A program made the translations under genes and the position numbers. Positions 31,786-41,157 of a stretch of DNA of 64,000 nucleotides are shown here, piece by piece. The stretch's first letter is position 1. Every line of letters starts with the position of its first letter. Origin of the DNA: Paraclostridium ghonii. GTDB taxonomy: Bacteria > Bacillota > Clostridia > Peptostreptococcales > Peptostreptococcaceae. The notes below the pieces were generated by a model. That model was not told the origin of the DNA. It searched no databases and saw only the letters and a program-made list of their open reading frames with translations. The stretch is taken from assembly GCF_030815085.1 (NCBI RefSeq), contig NZ_JAUSWG010000008.1; one strand, given 5' to 3'.

Positions 31786-32919
31786 GTGTTAGAAATGTTA
31801 CAGACTTTCTTTGCAAATACTGGATTTGCAATGGTAGATTATAGACAAATAATAATGATTTTAATAGCATGTGTATTTTTATACTTAGCTATAGGAAAGG
31901 GATATGAACCATATCTTTTAATACCTATATCAATAGGTATGCTTCTTACTAATATGCCTGGAGTTGACTTAATGAAAGCAGCTACTGATTCAGAAAATGG
32001 AGGGCTGTTTTATTACTTATATCAAGGTACAAAATTAGGTATTTACCCTCCACTAATATTTTTATGTATAGGGGCAAGTACAGATTTTGGACCAATAATT
32101 GCAAATCCTAAAACTCTTTTACTAGGAGCTGCGGCTCAATTTGGAGTATTTTTTGCATTTATGGGGGCTATATTAATAGGATTTACAGGCCCTGAATCTG
32201 CATCTATAGGAATAATAGGTGGAGCAGATGGACCAACTGCAATATATTTAACTGGTAAATTAGCACCACACTTATTAGGAACAATAGCACTTGCAGCATA
32301 TTCTTATATGGCATTAGTTCCAGTTATACAACCTCCAATAATAAGAGCTTTAACTACTAAAGAAGAGCGTATGGTAAAAATGGAACAATTGAGATATGTT
32401 TCAAAAACAGAAAAAATAATATTCCCAATAGTAATTATGGTACTAGTTATAGGTTTATTACCAACAGCAGCACCACTTATAGGTATGCTTATGTTTGGAA
32501 ATTTAATAAAGGAAAGTGGAGTAGTTCCAAAATTAGTTGAAACTGCAACAGGTCCTATGTTATATATAATAACTATAATACTAGGATTAACTGTTGGGGC
32601 TACAGCAAATGCAGAGACATTTTTAACTTCACAAACATTAGGAGTAACTGCTATGGGACTTGTAGCATTTGCAGTAGGGACAGCAGCAGGAGTTATATTT
32701 GGTAAGATAATGTATAAAGTAACTGGTGGTAAGGTCAATCCAATGATAGGAGCAGCAGGAGTTTCAGCAGTACCTATGGCAGCTAGAGTTGTTCAAAAAG
32801 TTGGGCAAGAAGAAAATCCTTCAAACTTTTTACTTATGCATGCAATGGGACCTAACGTTGCAGGAGTTATAGGTTCAGCTGTAGCGGCAGGAGTTTTACT
32901 ACAATTATTTGTTAAATAG
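31786..32919 (+). CDS. oadB: Na+-pumping oxaloacetate decarboxylase beta subunit
   Basis: The 377-residue protein has about nine membrane helices and the conserved GIIGGADGPTAIYLT segment with the Asp involved in Na+ transport, preceded by FTGPESAS. It decarboxylates carboxybiotin and exports Na+. The start is GTG at 31786, after AGGGGGCG. It ends the operon; a long terminator follows. Confidence 0.94.
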   Translation: MLEMLQTFFANTGFAMVDYRQIIMILIACVFLYLAIGKGYEPYLLIPISIGMLLTNMPGVDLMKAATDSENGGLFYYLYQGTKLGIYPPLIFLCIGASTDFGPIIANPKTLLLGAAAQFGVFFAFMGAILIGFTGPESASIGIIGGADGPTAIYLTGKLAPHLLGTIALAAYSYMALVPVIQPPIIRALTTKEERMVKMEQLRYVSKTEKIIFPIVIMVLVIGLLPTAAPLIGMLMFGNLIKESGVVPKLVETATGPMLYIITIILGLTVGATANAETFLTSQTLGVTAMGLVAFAVGTAAGVIFGKIMYKVTGGKVNPMIGAAGVSAVPMAARVVQKVGQEENPSNFLLMHAMGPNVAGVIGSAVAAGVLLQLFVK

Positions 32920-32930
32920 TATATATTATA

Positions 32931-32999
32931 GGCTATCTCAATATAAAAAATTAGTTCGGTATTTAAGAACTATTTATATTGAGATAGTCTTTTTTTTGG
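32931..32999 (+). terminator. Long terminator after oadB
   Basis: GGCTATCTCAATATAAA (from 32931) pairs with TTTATATTGAGATAGTC (to about 32989) around a loop that itself contains AGTTC/GAACT, followed by a T run. Confidence 0.8.
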
Positions 33000-33022
33000 G
33001 TTAACTTTAAAAATAAAAAAGG

Positions 33023-33088
33023 TTGACAAAAGTAATTATAATTATGTAAAATTAAAATGTAAACTAATTATTCGAAAAAGGTTGACTA
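33023..33088 (+). promoter_or_regulatory. bioY promoter and BirA-like operator
   Basis: TTGACA (33023-33028) and TAAAAT (33047-33052) are 18 bases apart. Just downstream ATGTAAAC (33057-33064) and GTTGACTA (33081-33088) are separated by 16 bases. Each matches 6 of 8 positions of the Gram-positive BirA operator halves TTGTTAAC and GTTAACAA, with close to the normal spacing, placed between promoter and ribosome binding site. This predicts repression by biotin-loaded BirA. Confidence 0.65.
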
Positions 33089-33101
33089 ATAAGGAGGATA
33101 T

Positions 33102-33644
33102 ATGAAATTAAACACTAAAGATTTAATAATTTGTGCCATGTTTGCAAGTATAACTGCTATTTTAGCTCAAATAGCTATACCACTTCCATTTTCAACAGTA
33201 CCTCTTACTATGCAAGTATTTGCAGTTACTATAAGTGGAGTAATCATAGGAGCAAAAAAAGGGTTTATAAGTCAAGTAATATACATATTATTAGGGGCTA
33301 TAGGAATGCCTGTATTTGCACAAATGAGTGGAGGGGCTGGAATTATATTTGGTTATACGGGTGGTTTTATAATGGCCTTTCCATTAATGGCCTTATTGAT
33401 AGGATATATAAGTGAAAAATATAATAGTATAAGTGCTATAATGATATCTATGATATTAGCATTAATTATAAATTACACTATAGGGACTTTATGGTATTCA
33501 TTTGTAGCTGGAGTTGGATTTATGGAAGGATTTATGGTCTGTGTAGTTCCTTTTATATTAATAGATTTAGTAAAGGTAGGGTTAGCAACTACTATTGGAT
33601 TAACTATCAAAAAAAGAATTAAAAGAGAAGTATTTTCGTGTTAG
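33102..33644 (+). CDS. bioY: Biotin ECF transporter S component
   Basis: The 180-residue protein has about six membrane helices and BioY motifs: A-x-I-A-I-P-L-P-F-S-T-V-P-L-T-M-Q near residues 23-38, G-x-x-x-G-x-x-G-M-P-V-F and GGAGIIFGYTGGFI. It captures biotin for import, either alone or with a shared ECF energising module encoded elsewhere. Its place right after the biotin-dependent decarboxylase operon is functionally coherent. AAGGAGG lies 7 bases before the ATG. Confidence 0.93.
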   Translation: MKLNTKDLIICAMFASITAILAQIAIPLPFSTVPLTMQVFAVTISGVIIGAKKGFISQVIYILLGAIGMPVFAQMSGGAGIIFGYTGGFIMAFPLMALLIGYISEKYNSISAIMISMILALIINYTIGTLWYSFVAGVGFMEGFMVCVVPFILIDLVKVGLATTIGLTIKKRIKREVFSC

Positions 33645-34048
33645 AAATAAGACCACACCATCTTTTTTGTATGAAAGCTTTTATAGGAAGAGGGTATAGT
33701 AAAGAATTTACTGATAATATGATTGAGACTATTTCAAAATTAAATGAAAATAAGAACCAGAATATAAAAATTACAGCTAATTTAGATAGTGTGTGTTCTA
33801 AATGTCCTAATAATATAGATAATGAGCATTGCGTTACAGGTGAAGAAGTTTTACAAATGGATAATAAAGTAATGGACTATTTTAATATAACAGAAGGTGT
33901 ATATGAATATGAAAAAATTGAAAGTTTGATATATAATAATATAAATGAAGATATAATAGAAGAGATATGTAAAAATTGTAGTTGGTATAAAAAGACAAAC
34001 TGCAAAAAACTTATATTATTAAAATCAAAAGGAGCTTTTAATGAATGA
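33638..34048 (+). CDS. DUF1284 family Cys-rich protein
   Basis: The 136-residue protein opens with the DUF1284 signature LEIRPHHLFC and contains CSKCP, HC and CKNCSWYKKTNC, nine Cys in all, suggesting a metal or Fe-S site. Function is unknown. The start is GTG at 33638, overlapping the bioY stop by 7 bases, so it is probably co-translated with bioY. Confidence 0.8.
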   Translation: MLEIRPHHLFCMKAFIGRGYSKEFTDNMIETISKLNENKNQNIKITANLDSVCSKCPNNIDNEHCVTGEEVLQMDNKVMDYFNITEGVYEYEKIESLIYNNINEDIIEEICKNCSWYKKTNCKKLILLKSKGAFNE

Positions 34049-34341
34049 CAAGTAATATGTTTAGCACAAATGAAATAATAATTATTGTTATGGCTATGAT
34101 TGAAGATATTAAAAATGAAGAAATTTATGGGATAGAAAGTGAAGAATTAAATATACCTAAGCACATAAGTGAAAAAATATATAAGTTAGAAGATAAAATT
34201 TGTGAAGAATTTTTTGATTTAATATATGAAATAGCTAATAAATTATATACTTTAAAAAATGGAGAACTTCATGAATTAAATATTATTCACAAGGAAATAC
34301 TTGATTTTTCAAATATAAATCTTAAAATGTATATGATTTAA
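34045..34341 (+). CDS. Hypothetical protein, helical
   Basis: The 98-residue acidic product is predicted mostly helical (KHISEKIYKLEDKICEEFFD). Its start overlaps the DUF1284 stop in ATGA and AAAGGAG lies about 10 bases upstream, so it is the third gene of the bioY unit. I do not recognise a family. Confidence 0.6.
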   Translation: MTSNMFSTNEIIIIVMAMIEDIKNEEIYGIESEELNIPKHISEKIYKLEDKICEEFFDLIYEIANKLYTLKNGELHELNIIHKEILDFSNINLKMYMI

Positions 34342-34353
34342 AAATTTACAATG

Positions 34354-34392
34354 AAAAATGTTATCTTAAATATAATTAGATAGCATTTTTTA
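34354..34392 (+). terminator. Terminator of the bioY unit
   Basis: AAAAATGTTATCT pairs with AGATAGCATTTTT (allowing a G-U pair) followed by a T-rich tail. Confidence 0.7.
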
Positions 34393-34486
34393 TTGTGAAT
34401 TTTTATATTAAGCTAATTTTTTTATATAATGGAAAAAAATATGGGTTATAATAAAATAAACATATAAACATTATGGAGGAAAATTT

Positions 34487-35158
34487 ATGAAAATCCTTGT
34501 TGTAGAAGATAATTTAAGCTTATTAAAAAGTATAAAAAAAGAATTGGAAAACCATTTTCAAGTTGAAGGTATAAGCAATGGGGAAGAGGCTTATTTTCTT
34601 ATAAAACAAAATATTTACGATCTTGTAGTATTGGATTTAATGCTTCCAGGAATGGATGGTATGCAAATATTAGATAGTATACGCAAAGAAAATGAAGATG
34701 TATTAGTTTTAATACTAACAGCTAAAGAAAGTTTAGATGATAAAGTAAACGCATTTATGTTAGGAGCAAATGATTATTTAACGAAACCATTTTACATGGA
34801 AGAACTAGTAGCTAGAATATATGCTATGTTAAGGACTAAAGGAAAGCTTGACAATAAAAATACCTTAGAATTTAAAGGATTAAAGTTAGATTTAAATAAA
34901 AAAAGTGTTACTATAGATGGAAATGATATAGAAATTCCTAATAAACAATTTAATTTATTAGAATACTTACTTTTAAATAAAGGAACAATACTATTAAAAG
35001 AACAAATATTTGATAGAATATGGGGAATGGATAGTGACTCAACTATAGATATAGTAGAAGTTTACATAAGTAATTTAAGGAAAAAATTGAGCAAATATGG
35101 TTACCATAAATATATAGTCACAAAACGAAGAGTGGGGTATATGTTTAATGATAAATAA
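34487..35158 (+). CDS. OmpR-family response regulator
   Basis: The 223-residue protein has Asp8 and phospho-acceptor Asp50 in VVLDLMLPGMDG, the conserved Lys of YLTKPF, and a winged-helix domain ending KRRVGYMF. GGAGG lies 7 bases before the ATG. It overlaps the kinase gene by 11 bases. No obvious target operon is adjacent, so the stimulus and regulon are unknown. Confidence 0.92.
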   Translation: MKILVVEDNLSLLKSIKKELENHFQVEGISNGEEAYFLIKQNIYDLVVLDLMLPGMDGMQILDSIRKENEDVLVLILTAKESLDDKVNAFMLGANDYLTKPFYMEELVARIYAMLRTKGKLDNKNTLEFKGLKLDLNKKSVTIDGNDIEIPNKQFNLLEYLLLNKGTILLKEQIFDRIWGMDSDSTIDIVEVYISNLRKKLSKYGYHKYIVTKRRVGYMFNDK

Positions 35159-36380
35159 CGATGTATTATCTAGTACAAGAAAAAATCTTATAAAAATAAA
35201 TATAGCTGTTGTTGGTAGTTTTTTAATTATATTTTCGCTTTGTATATATAATTATTTTAAACTTCAGACTTATAAGAACGTAGATGCACATTTAAAAGAA
35301 GAGTTAGAATATATAGGTATGCAGCTAGATGTAAATAGTCTACACGTTACTCCAAAATTATTAGACCCTAAAAACATGGTATATATATATGTAAATAATA
35401 AAGTTAAATATTTTACTCCTAATGGATACTTTAAAGATTCAATACCATACAATAATAGTAGCGGGCTAGGATTTAATACATATAAATACAATTCATATAC
35501 ATTTAGAGAACTTAAATTTAATGTAGATGGATACACAATTCAAATTATAAGAAATATAGATTCTGAAATGGGCCTTTTAAATAGATTATTAATTGTATTT
35601 TTTATAGGAACTGTGTTAGCTATAGTAACAACTTATTTTATAGCTTTATACTTAACTAAAAAAGCTCTTATTCCAATTGAAAAAACATGGAATAATCAAG
35701 TGAAATTTATACAGGATGCTTCTCATGAGCTTAGAACTCCAATAACGATTATTTCATCTAAGTTAGAAAGTTTGTTAAAATATCCGAAAAATTCTATAAG
35801 TGATGAAATTGAAACTATTGCAGATGCAATGAAAGAGAATAGAAGATTAAAAAAGATGGTAAATGATTTACTAGATTTGACAAAAGAAGAAAGTATAACT
35901 AAATTAAATATAGGAGAATTAGATATAAATGAATTAATAAAAGGTATTAGTAATGACTATATAGAGATATCATATGTGCATGATAAGAAATTTAACTATC
36001 ATTTTAAAGGGAACGATTCTTTTATAGTAACTGATAAATCTAAATTAAGACAACTTCTAGTAATATTTATAGACAATGCATTTAAGTATACAGATAAAGG
36101 TGATTATATAGATATAAATGTTTTTAATCGAGAAAGCGATTGCATTATATCTATAAAGGATAGTGGAATAGGAATTGAGGAAAAAGATATAAATTTAGTT
36201 TTTGATAGATTTTTTAGAAGTGATATAGTAAGAGAAAAAGGGATTGATGGATCTGGAATAGGTCTTAGTATTGCTAGTATGATTATAAAAAGTTTAAAGG
36301 GAGATATAAAAGTATATTCTAAATTAAATGAAGGAACTGAATTTAAAATAATTTTACCTAAAAAGATAAAAAATAATTGA
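35148..36380 (+). CDS. Sensor histidine kinase
   Basis: The 410-residue protein has membrane segments near residues 15-37 and 145-168, with an extracytoplasmic domain of about 105 residues between. The H box DASHELRTPITIIS carries phospho-acceptor His193. The ATPase domain has N box FIDNAFKYT, G1 DSGIGI, F box FDRFFRS and G2 GSGIGLSIA. It is of the common EnvZ/OmpR-partner class, paired with the regulator it overlaps. Confidence 0.92.
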   Translation: MINNDVLSSTRKNLIKINIAVVGSFLIIFSLCIYNYFKLQTYKNVDAHLKEELEYIGMQLDVNSLHVTPKLLDPKNMVYIYVNNKVKYFTPNGYFKDSIPYNNSSGLGFNTYKYNSYTFRELKFNVDGYTIQIIRNIDSEMGLLNRLLIVFFIGTVLAIVTTYFIALYLTKKALIPIEKTWNNQVKFIQDASHELRTPITIISSKLESLLKYPKNSISDEIETIADAMKENRRLKKMVNDLLDLTKEESITKLNIGELDINELIKGISNDYIEISYVHDKKFNYHFKGNDSFIVTDKSKLRQLLVIFIDNAFKYTDKGDYIDINVFNRESDCIISIKDSGIGIEEKDINLVFDRFFRSDIVREKGIDGSGIGLSIASMIIKSLKGDIKVYSKLNEGTEFKIILPKKIKNN

Positions 36381-36550
36381 TTTGGAAAACATTGCATGGG
36401 TATAATTAGAATATGTCAATGAGAGTAGTAAATTTACAGAAATGTGACAAAGTTACAGAATAAAAACTCTTTATTAAATATATTATAATAAAGAATTTAA
36501 TTAGTAATAATAATGAAATAAATATATAAATATATTAGGAGGAAGAAATT

Positions 36551-36865
36551 ATGGCTAAAACAATAAATACAGGGAATTTTAGAGGTGCAGTAGAAGATAA
36601 TAAAGGTGTTGTTGTTGTAGACTTTTTTGCAACATGGTGTGGGCCTTGTAAGATGTTAGCTCCAGTATTTGAAAGTGTTTCATCAGAAGTAGATAATGCT
36701 AAATTTGTTAAAGTAGATATTGATGAAAGTTTAGAGTTGGCTCAAAAATTTGGAATCTCAACAGTACCAACTATGATGATATTTAAAGATGGTAAAGTAG
36801 TTGATAAATTAGTTGGATTTATGCCAAAAGAAAGTTTAAAAGCAAAAGTAGAAGCTCATTTATAA
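36551..36865 (+). CDS. trxA: Thioredoxin
   Basis: The 104-residue protein has the active site WCGPC with Cys30 and Cys33 and the cis-Pro of STVPT. It reduces disulfides in cytoplasmic proteins. AGGAGG lies 8 bases before the ATG. A hairpin at 36889-36918 separates it from the reductase gene, so the reductase may be read through at lower level. Confidence 0.95.
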   Translation: MAKTINTGNFRGAVEDNKGVVVVDFFATWCGPCKMLAPVFESVSSEVDNAKFVKVDIDESLELAQKFGISTVPTMMIFKDGKVVDKLVGFMPKESLKAKVEAHL

Positions 36866-36888
36866 AATATATTAAAAAAATTAATTTA

Positions 36889-36920
36889 TTAGGGTGCTAA
36901 GTTATATTAGCACCCTAAAT
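36889..36920 (+). terminator. Hairpin between trxA and the reductase gene
   Basis: TTAGGGTGCTAA (36889-36900) pairs perfectly with TTAGCACCCTAA (36907-36918), but only a weak T tract follows, so it is a leaky terminator or RNA-stabilising hairpin. Confidence 0.5.
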
Positions 36921-36964
36921 TACATATAGTTAATACATGAATAAATTAAAAGAAGGTGAACTTT

Positions 36965-37828
36965 ATGAGATATGATATAGCTATAATAGGAAGTGGACCA
37001 GCAGGGATATCAGCAGCAATAAATGGAACTATAAGAAACAAAAAAGTAATTTTATTTGGGAATGATGATTTAAGTGCAAAATTAGTTAAAGCTCCATCAA
37101 TAGACAACTATTTAGGATTTTACGATATAAGTGGAAATAATTTAAAAGATAAATTTAAAAAACATTTAGAAGATATGAATATAGAAATAACAAAATTAAA
37201 AGTAAATAACGTATATGCTATGGGAGAGTATTTTACATTAATGGCTGGAGATGAAATGTTTGAAGCCAGTAGTGTAATAATAGCAAGTGGAGTTGAGTAT
37301 GGTAAGGCTATAAAAGGTGAAGAAGAGTTTTTAGGTAAAGGGGTAGGTTATTGCGCAACTTGTGATGCTCCTTTATATAGAGATAAAAAAGTTGCAGTAA
37401 TAGGTTATAATCATGAAGCAGAAGAGGATGCAAATTTCTTAAGTGAAATTACAGCTAAAACTTACTTTATACCTATGCATAAAAATGAACTTAATCTAAA
37501 TGAAAACATAGAAGTTATAAAAGATTTTCCACTAGAGATACAAGGAGATAACCTGGTTAATAAGTTAAAACTTAGAAATCAAGAATTAGATGTTGATGGA
37601 GTATTTGTTATGAAAGATAGTGCTTCTCCAAAGGCTTTGGTTCCTGGAATAGAAACTGAAGGAGTCCATATAAAAGTTAATATAAATATGGAAACGAATA
37701 TACCAGGATGTTACGCTTGTGGAGATTGTGCAGGTAAACCATATCAATATTTAAAATCAGCAGGTCAAGGTCAAATAGCTGCTCTTAATGCTGTTAGCTA
37801 TTTAGGTAAAAAGAAAATTGAAAATTGA
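36965..37828 (+). CDS. Thioredoxin reductase-like flavoprotein lacking the NADPH motif
   Basis: The 287-residue protein has the FAD motif IIGSGPAGISAA at the N terminus, the redox pair CATC (Cys130, Cys133), and the FAD-contacting CGDCAGKPYQ near the end. The NADPH site is not recognisable: where TrxB has G-G-G-x-S/T-A this protein has IGYNHEAEE, and the H-R-R phosphate-binding motif is replaced by FIPMHK. Clostridial ferredoxin-dependent flavin thioredoxin reductases have this profile. It lies directly after trxA, its likely partner. The ATG at 36965 follows AAGGTG by 6 bases; a GTG three codons upstream overlaps that site. Confidence 0.85.
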   Translation: MRYDIAIIGSGPAGISAAINGTIRNKKVILFGNDDLSAKLVKAPSIDNYLGFYDISGNNLKDKFKKHLEDMNIEITKLKVNNVYAMGEYFTLMAGDEMFEASSVIIASGVEYGKAIKGEEEFLGKGVGYCATCDAPLYRDKKVAVIGYNHEAEEDANFLSEITAKTYFIPMHKNELNLNENIEVIKDFPLEIQGDNLVNKLKLRNQELDVDGVFVMKDSASPKALVPGIETEGVHIKVNINMETNIPGCYACGDCAGKPYQYLKSAGQGQIAALNAVSYLGKKKIEN

Positions 37829-37868
37829 AAATAACCTCCTTTATTTTAATTGGAGGTTATTTTTATTT
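37828..37868 (+). terminator. Terminator of the trx pair
   Basis: AAATAACCTCC (37828-37838) pairs with GGAGGTTATTT (37852-37862), followed by T-rich sequence. Confidence 0.85.
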
Positions 37869-38050
37869 TCTACATAGTTCATATTTTACAAATTTATTTT
37901 AAATTGATTAATGTAGTAAAATATTATAGTAGAAATAAAAAAACATATATGCTATTATTAATGCTAGCTATTAATACTATATAATATATATTATATGATG
38001 ATACTTAGATAGTGTTATACTTGCAAAGAGTTAGTTATGGAGGAATTTAA

Positions 38051-38896
38051 ATGAGTGATATAAAATTGGTATGTGATAGTCTATCAGATATACCTAAAGC
38101 ATTAATAGATAAATATGATATACATGTTGTTCCATTAACTGTTATATTTGATGAAAAAGAATATATAGATGGAATAGATCTAAGCAAAGAAGAATTTTAT
38201 AAAATGTTAAGAAATAGTGAAAATATGCCTAAAACTTCTCAATGTACTTATATACAGTTTAGAGATACTTTTAAAAAATATTTAAGTCAAGGCAAGGATA
38301 TCCTTTATATAGGAGGATCATCATTGGCTTCAGGGACTTTACAAAGTGCTACTATGGCAAAAAATGATTTAGAAGGAAATATATATATATTTGATACTAA
38401 AAGTTTATCTATAGGTGGTGGAAGTTTTCTATTATCAGCATCTGAAATGATAGCAAAAGGAGAGAGTATAGAAAATATAATAAATCATTTAGAGAAACTA
38501 AAAGAAAGTTTAAAAATATTTTTTACTGTAGATAGTTTAGATTATTTACAAAAAGGTGGAAGGTTATCTCTAGCTAAAGCTACTATAGGAAATATGTTAA
38601 ATATAAAGCCTATTCTTTCTATTGAAGAAGGTACTATAAAGCCAATTGGACAAGTAAGAGGGAAAAAGCAAGTTTTAAGTAAGATAACAAACTTAATAAA
38701 AGAAAGCATAGGTACTGATTTAAGAAATAAAAGAGTAATGCTTACTTATGGAGATAATAAAGCGGAAATGGACTCTTTTAAAGAAAAAATAGAAAAAGAG
38801 TTTATCGTAGATGAAATTATAATTGAGAATGTTAGTTCTAGTATATGCTCACATACAGGACCAGGAATAATAGGTATAGTTTGTTGCGATATATAG
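38051..38896 (+). CDS. DegV family fatty-acid-binding protein
   Basis: The 281-residue protein starts with the DegV motif LVCDSLSDIP (Ser/Asp region) and contains TSQCTYIQF, SSLASGTLQSA, DSLDYLQKGGRLS and a C-terminal HTGPGIIGIV, all family hallmarks. DegV (FakB) proteins bind fatty acids and, in many Firmicutes, present them to the kinase FakA for phosphorylation. No fakA is nearby. A second DegV is at 42378-43232. Confidence 0.9.
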   Translation: MSDIKLVCDSLSDIPKALIDKYDIHVVPLTVIFDEKEYIDGIDLSKEEFYKMLRNSENMPKTSQCTYIQFRDTFKKYLSQGKDILYIGGSSLASGTLQSATMAKNDLEGNIYIFDTKSLSIGGGSFLLSASEMIAKGESIENIINHLEKLKESLKIFFTVDSLDYLQKGGRLSLAKATIGNMLNIKPILSIEEGTIKPIGQVRGKKQVLSKITNLIKESIGTDLRNKRVMLTYGDNKAEMDSFKEKIEKEFIVDEIIIENVSSSICSHTGPGIIGIVCCDI

Positions 38897-38915
38897 AGTA
38901 GATAACAAATATTAT

Positions 38916-38997
38916 GGAGTGATAGTATATTTTACTACACAAGCTGAAAAGATGCTTGAAATGTAGGTAAAATATACTATCACTCCCTTTTGTTTTA
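38916..38997. terminator. Large compound hairpin between degV and feoB
   Basis: GGAGTGATAGTATATTTTAC (38916-38935) is the exact complement of 38967-38986, flanking an inner stem CTACACAAGC/GCTTGAAATGTAG. A T-rich run follows. It separates convergent genes and may terminate both. Confidence 0.75.
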
Positions 38998-38999
38998 TA

Positions 39000-41126
39000 T
39001 TAAACTAATCCAAATAGGTTAAATATACAAGTTGTTGAAAAGCACACTAAAAATGCGACGAAAGTAGGCATTAGAAATCCGATTACAGTCCATTTAAGGC
39101 TCTTTGTTTCTTTTCTTATTGTCCATAGAGTTGTGGCACAAGGCCAATGTAAAAGACTAAATAACATTGTATTTATAGCGGTTAAATAAGTCCATCCATT
39201 ATCTTTTAAAACCTCTCCAAGTGCATTTAAACTATCAAGTTCAACCATAGATCCAGTTGCCAAATAAGACATTAATAGTATTGGAATTACTATTTCGTTT
39301 GCGGGAAAGCCTAGAATAAATGCAAGAAGAATAAACCCATCAAGTCCGATAAACCTTGCTAGTGGATCTAAAAAACTTGCAATAAGAGATAATATACTCA
39401 TATCACCTATATATATATTAGCAAATATCCATGTAATAAGTCCAGCAGGTATGGCAACTACAACGGCTCTACCTAATACGAAAATAGTTCTATCTATTAT
39501 AGATGTATATATAACTCTACCTATTTTAGGAGTTCTATAAGGAGGAAGCTCTAATGTAAAAGTTGAAGGAACTCCTTTTAGAAGTGTTTTAGATAAAATA
39601 TAAGAAACTATTAAAGTAGTTATAATACCAAATATTATAGTAAGAGCTATACAAAGAGCAACTATAGTACTGCTTACAAATGAATTATTTATAAAATATG
39701 TGAAAAAAATTGTAGCTATAGCTATTAAAGTTGGAAAGCGTCCATTGCAAGGTACAAAGTTATTAGTGATGATAGCTATTAACCTTTCTCTTGGAGAATC
39801 TATAATTCTACAACCTATAACTCCAGCTGCATTGCAGCCAAAACCCATACACATAGTTAGGCATTGTTTACCATGACAACAAGCTTTTTTAAACATATGA
39901 TCAAGATTAAAAGCAACTCTAGGCAAGTATCCAAAATCTTCAAGTAAAGTAAATAATGGGAAAAATATTGCCATAGGAGGAAGCATAACAGATACAACCC
40001 AAGCAAGGGTTCTATACATACCGTAGCTAATCATTTCATTTAGCCACAAAGGACATTGAATAGATGATAAGAAGTTATACAAAATAGCTTCAAATTTAAA
40101 TAAAACATTAGACAGTAAGCTAGATGGTAAGTTTGCTCCTTCAATAGTAATCCAAAGAATTATACAAAGCATTAAAAGCATTAAAGGTAATCCAAATTTT
40201 TTAGATGTAATTACCGCATCAATTTTCTCATCTCTATGGAATTTATTTTTATTTTGAATAGTAACGCTTTTTTCATAGAGTTCTTTTGCATGTTCATACA
40301 TGTTCATACTCATAGAATCTCTAATATAAACTTTATCTATATTAGGTGGTAGTTTTGATTTAATCTTATCTATATCATTTATATAATCTCCAGTTATATA
40401 ACTATTCATAGATTCATAAATGCTAGTATCTCCATCGATTAATCTAAGGCCTAGCCATCTAGATTTTATATAAGGTATGATTGAAGATAAATCATCTTCT
40501 ATTATTTTTAACATGTTTTCTATGTTTTCTTCATATTGTATAGTTTTATTGTTATATTTATAAGATTTGTTTACAACCATATCTAAAGTTTTAAGTAGAT
40601 TATCCATACCTTCACCACTTCTAGCTGAAGTTAAGACAACGGGAATTCCAAGTTCTTTTTCTATAATATCTTTATTTATAAAAATACCTTTTTTTCTTGC
40701 CTCATCAACTAGATTTATGCAAAGGATAACATTATCGGTAAGTTCCATTATTTGAAATGCTAAATTTAAATTACGTTCTAAAGATGTAGCATCAGCTACT
40801 ACAATAACTGCATCTGGGTGTCCAAAACAAGCAAAATCACGAGCTACTATTTCTTCTTGAGACGCAGCGAATAAAGAATAAGTTCCTGGTAAATCAATTA
40901 AAGCAAAATCTTTGTCATTATATTTAAAATCACCTCTAGCTGTACACACTGTTTTGCCGGGCCAATTTCCAGTATGTTGTCTAAGGCCTGTTAAGTAATT
41001 AAACACTGTACTTTTACCAGTGTTAGGATTTCCAGCAAGTGCTATTATATACTGGTTATCTTTTTTATCTATATTGAACATATCTTTCAAAGATTTCATT
41101 TTAGTAGAATTATAAGTTAACCCCAT
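39000..41126 (-). CDS. feoB: Ferrous iron transporter FeoB
   Basis: The 708-residue protein has an N-terminal G domain (GNPNTGKST, DLPGTYSL, NLVDEA), a spacer helical domain, and a membrane part with two gate regions including LPPMAIFFPLFTLLEDFGYLPR and CHGKQCLTMCMGFGCNA. It imports Fe2+. It lies 31 bases downstream of feoA on the same strand. GGGGGG lies some 12 bases before the ATG, a slightly long spacing. The divergent DtxR-type gene is a plausible regulator. Confidence 0.95.
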   Translation of the reverse strand: MGLTYNSTKMKSLKDMFNIDKKDNQYIIALAGNPNTGKSTVFNYLTGLRQHTGNWPGKTVCTARGDFKYNDKDFALIDLPGTYSLFAASQEEIVARDFACFGHPDAVIVVADATSLERNLNLAFQIMELTDNVILCINLVDEARKKGIFINKDIIEKELGIPVVLTSARSGEGMDNLLKTLDMVVNKSYKYNNKTIQYEENIENMLKIIEDDLSSIIPYIKSRWLGLRLIDGDTSIYESMNSYITGDYINDIDKIKSKLPPNIDKVYIRDSMSMNMYEHAKELYEKSVTIQNKNKFHRDEKIDAVITSKKFGLPLMLLMLCIILWITIEGANLPSSLLSNVLFKFEAILYNFLSSIQCPLWLNEMISYGMYRTLAWVVSVMLPPMAIFFPLFTLLEDFGYLPRVAFNLDHMFKKACCHGKQCLTMCMGFGCNAAGVIGCRIIDSPRERLIAIITNNFVPCNGRFPTLIAIATIFFTYFINNSFVSSTIVALCIALTIIFGIITTLIVSYILSKTLLKGVPSTFTLELPPYRTPKIGRVIYTSIIDRTIFVLGRAVVVAIPAGLITWIFANIYIGDMSILSLIASFLDPLARFIGLDGFILLAFILGFPANEIVIPILLMSYLATGSMVELDSLNALGEVLKDNGWTYLTAINTMLFSLLHWPCATTLWTIRKETKSLKWTVIGFLMPTFVAFLVCFSTTCIFNLFGLV

Positions 41127-41157
41127 AATTTTATCATCCCCCCCTTAATATAAAAAT

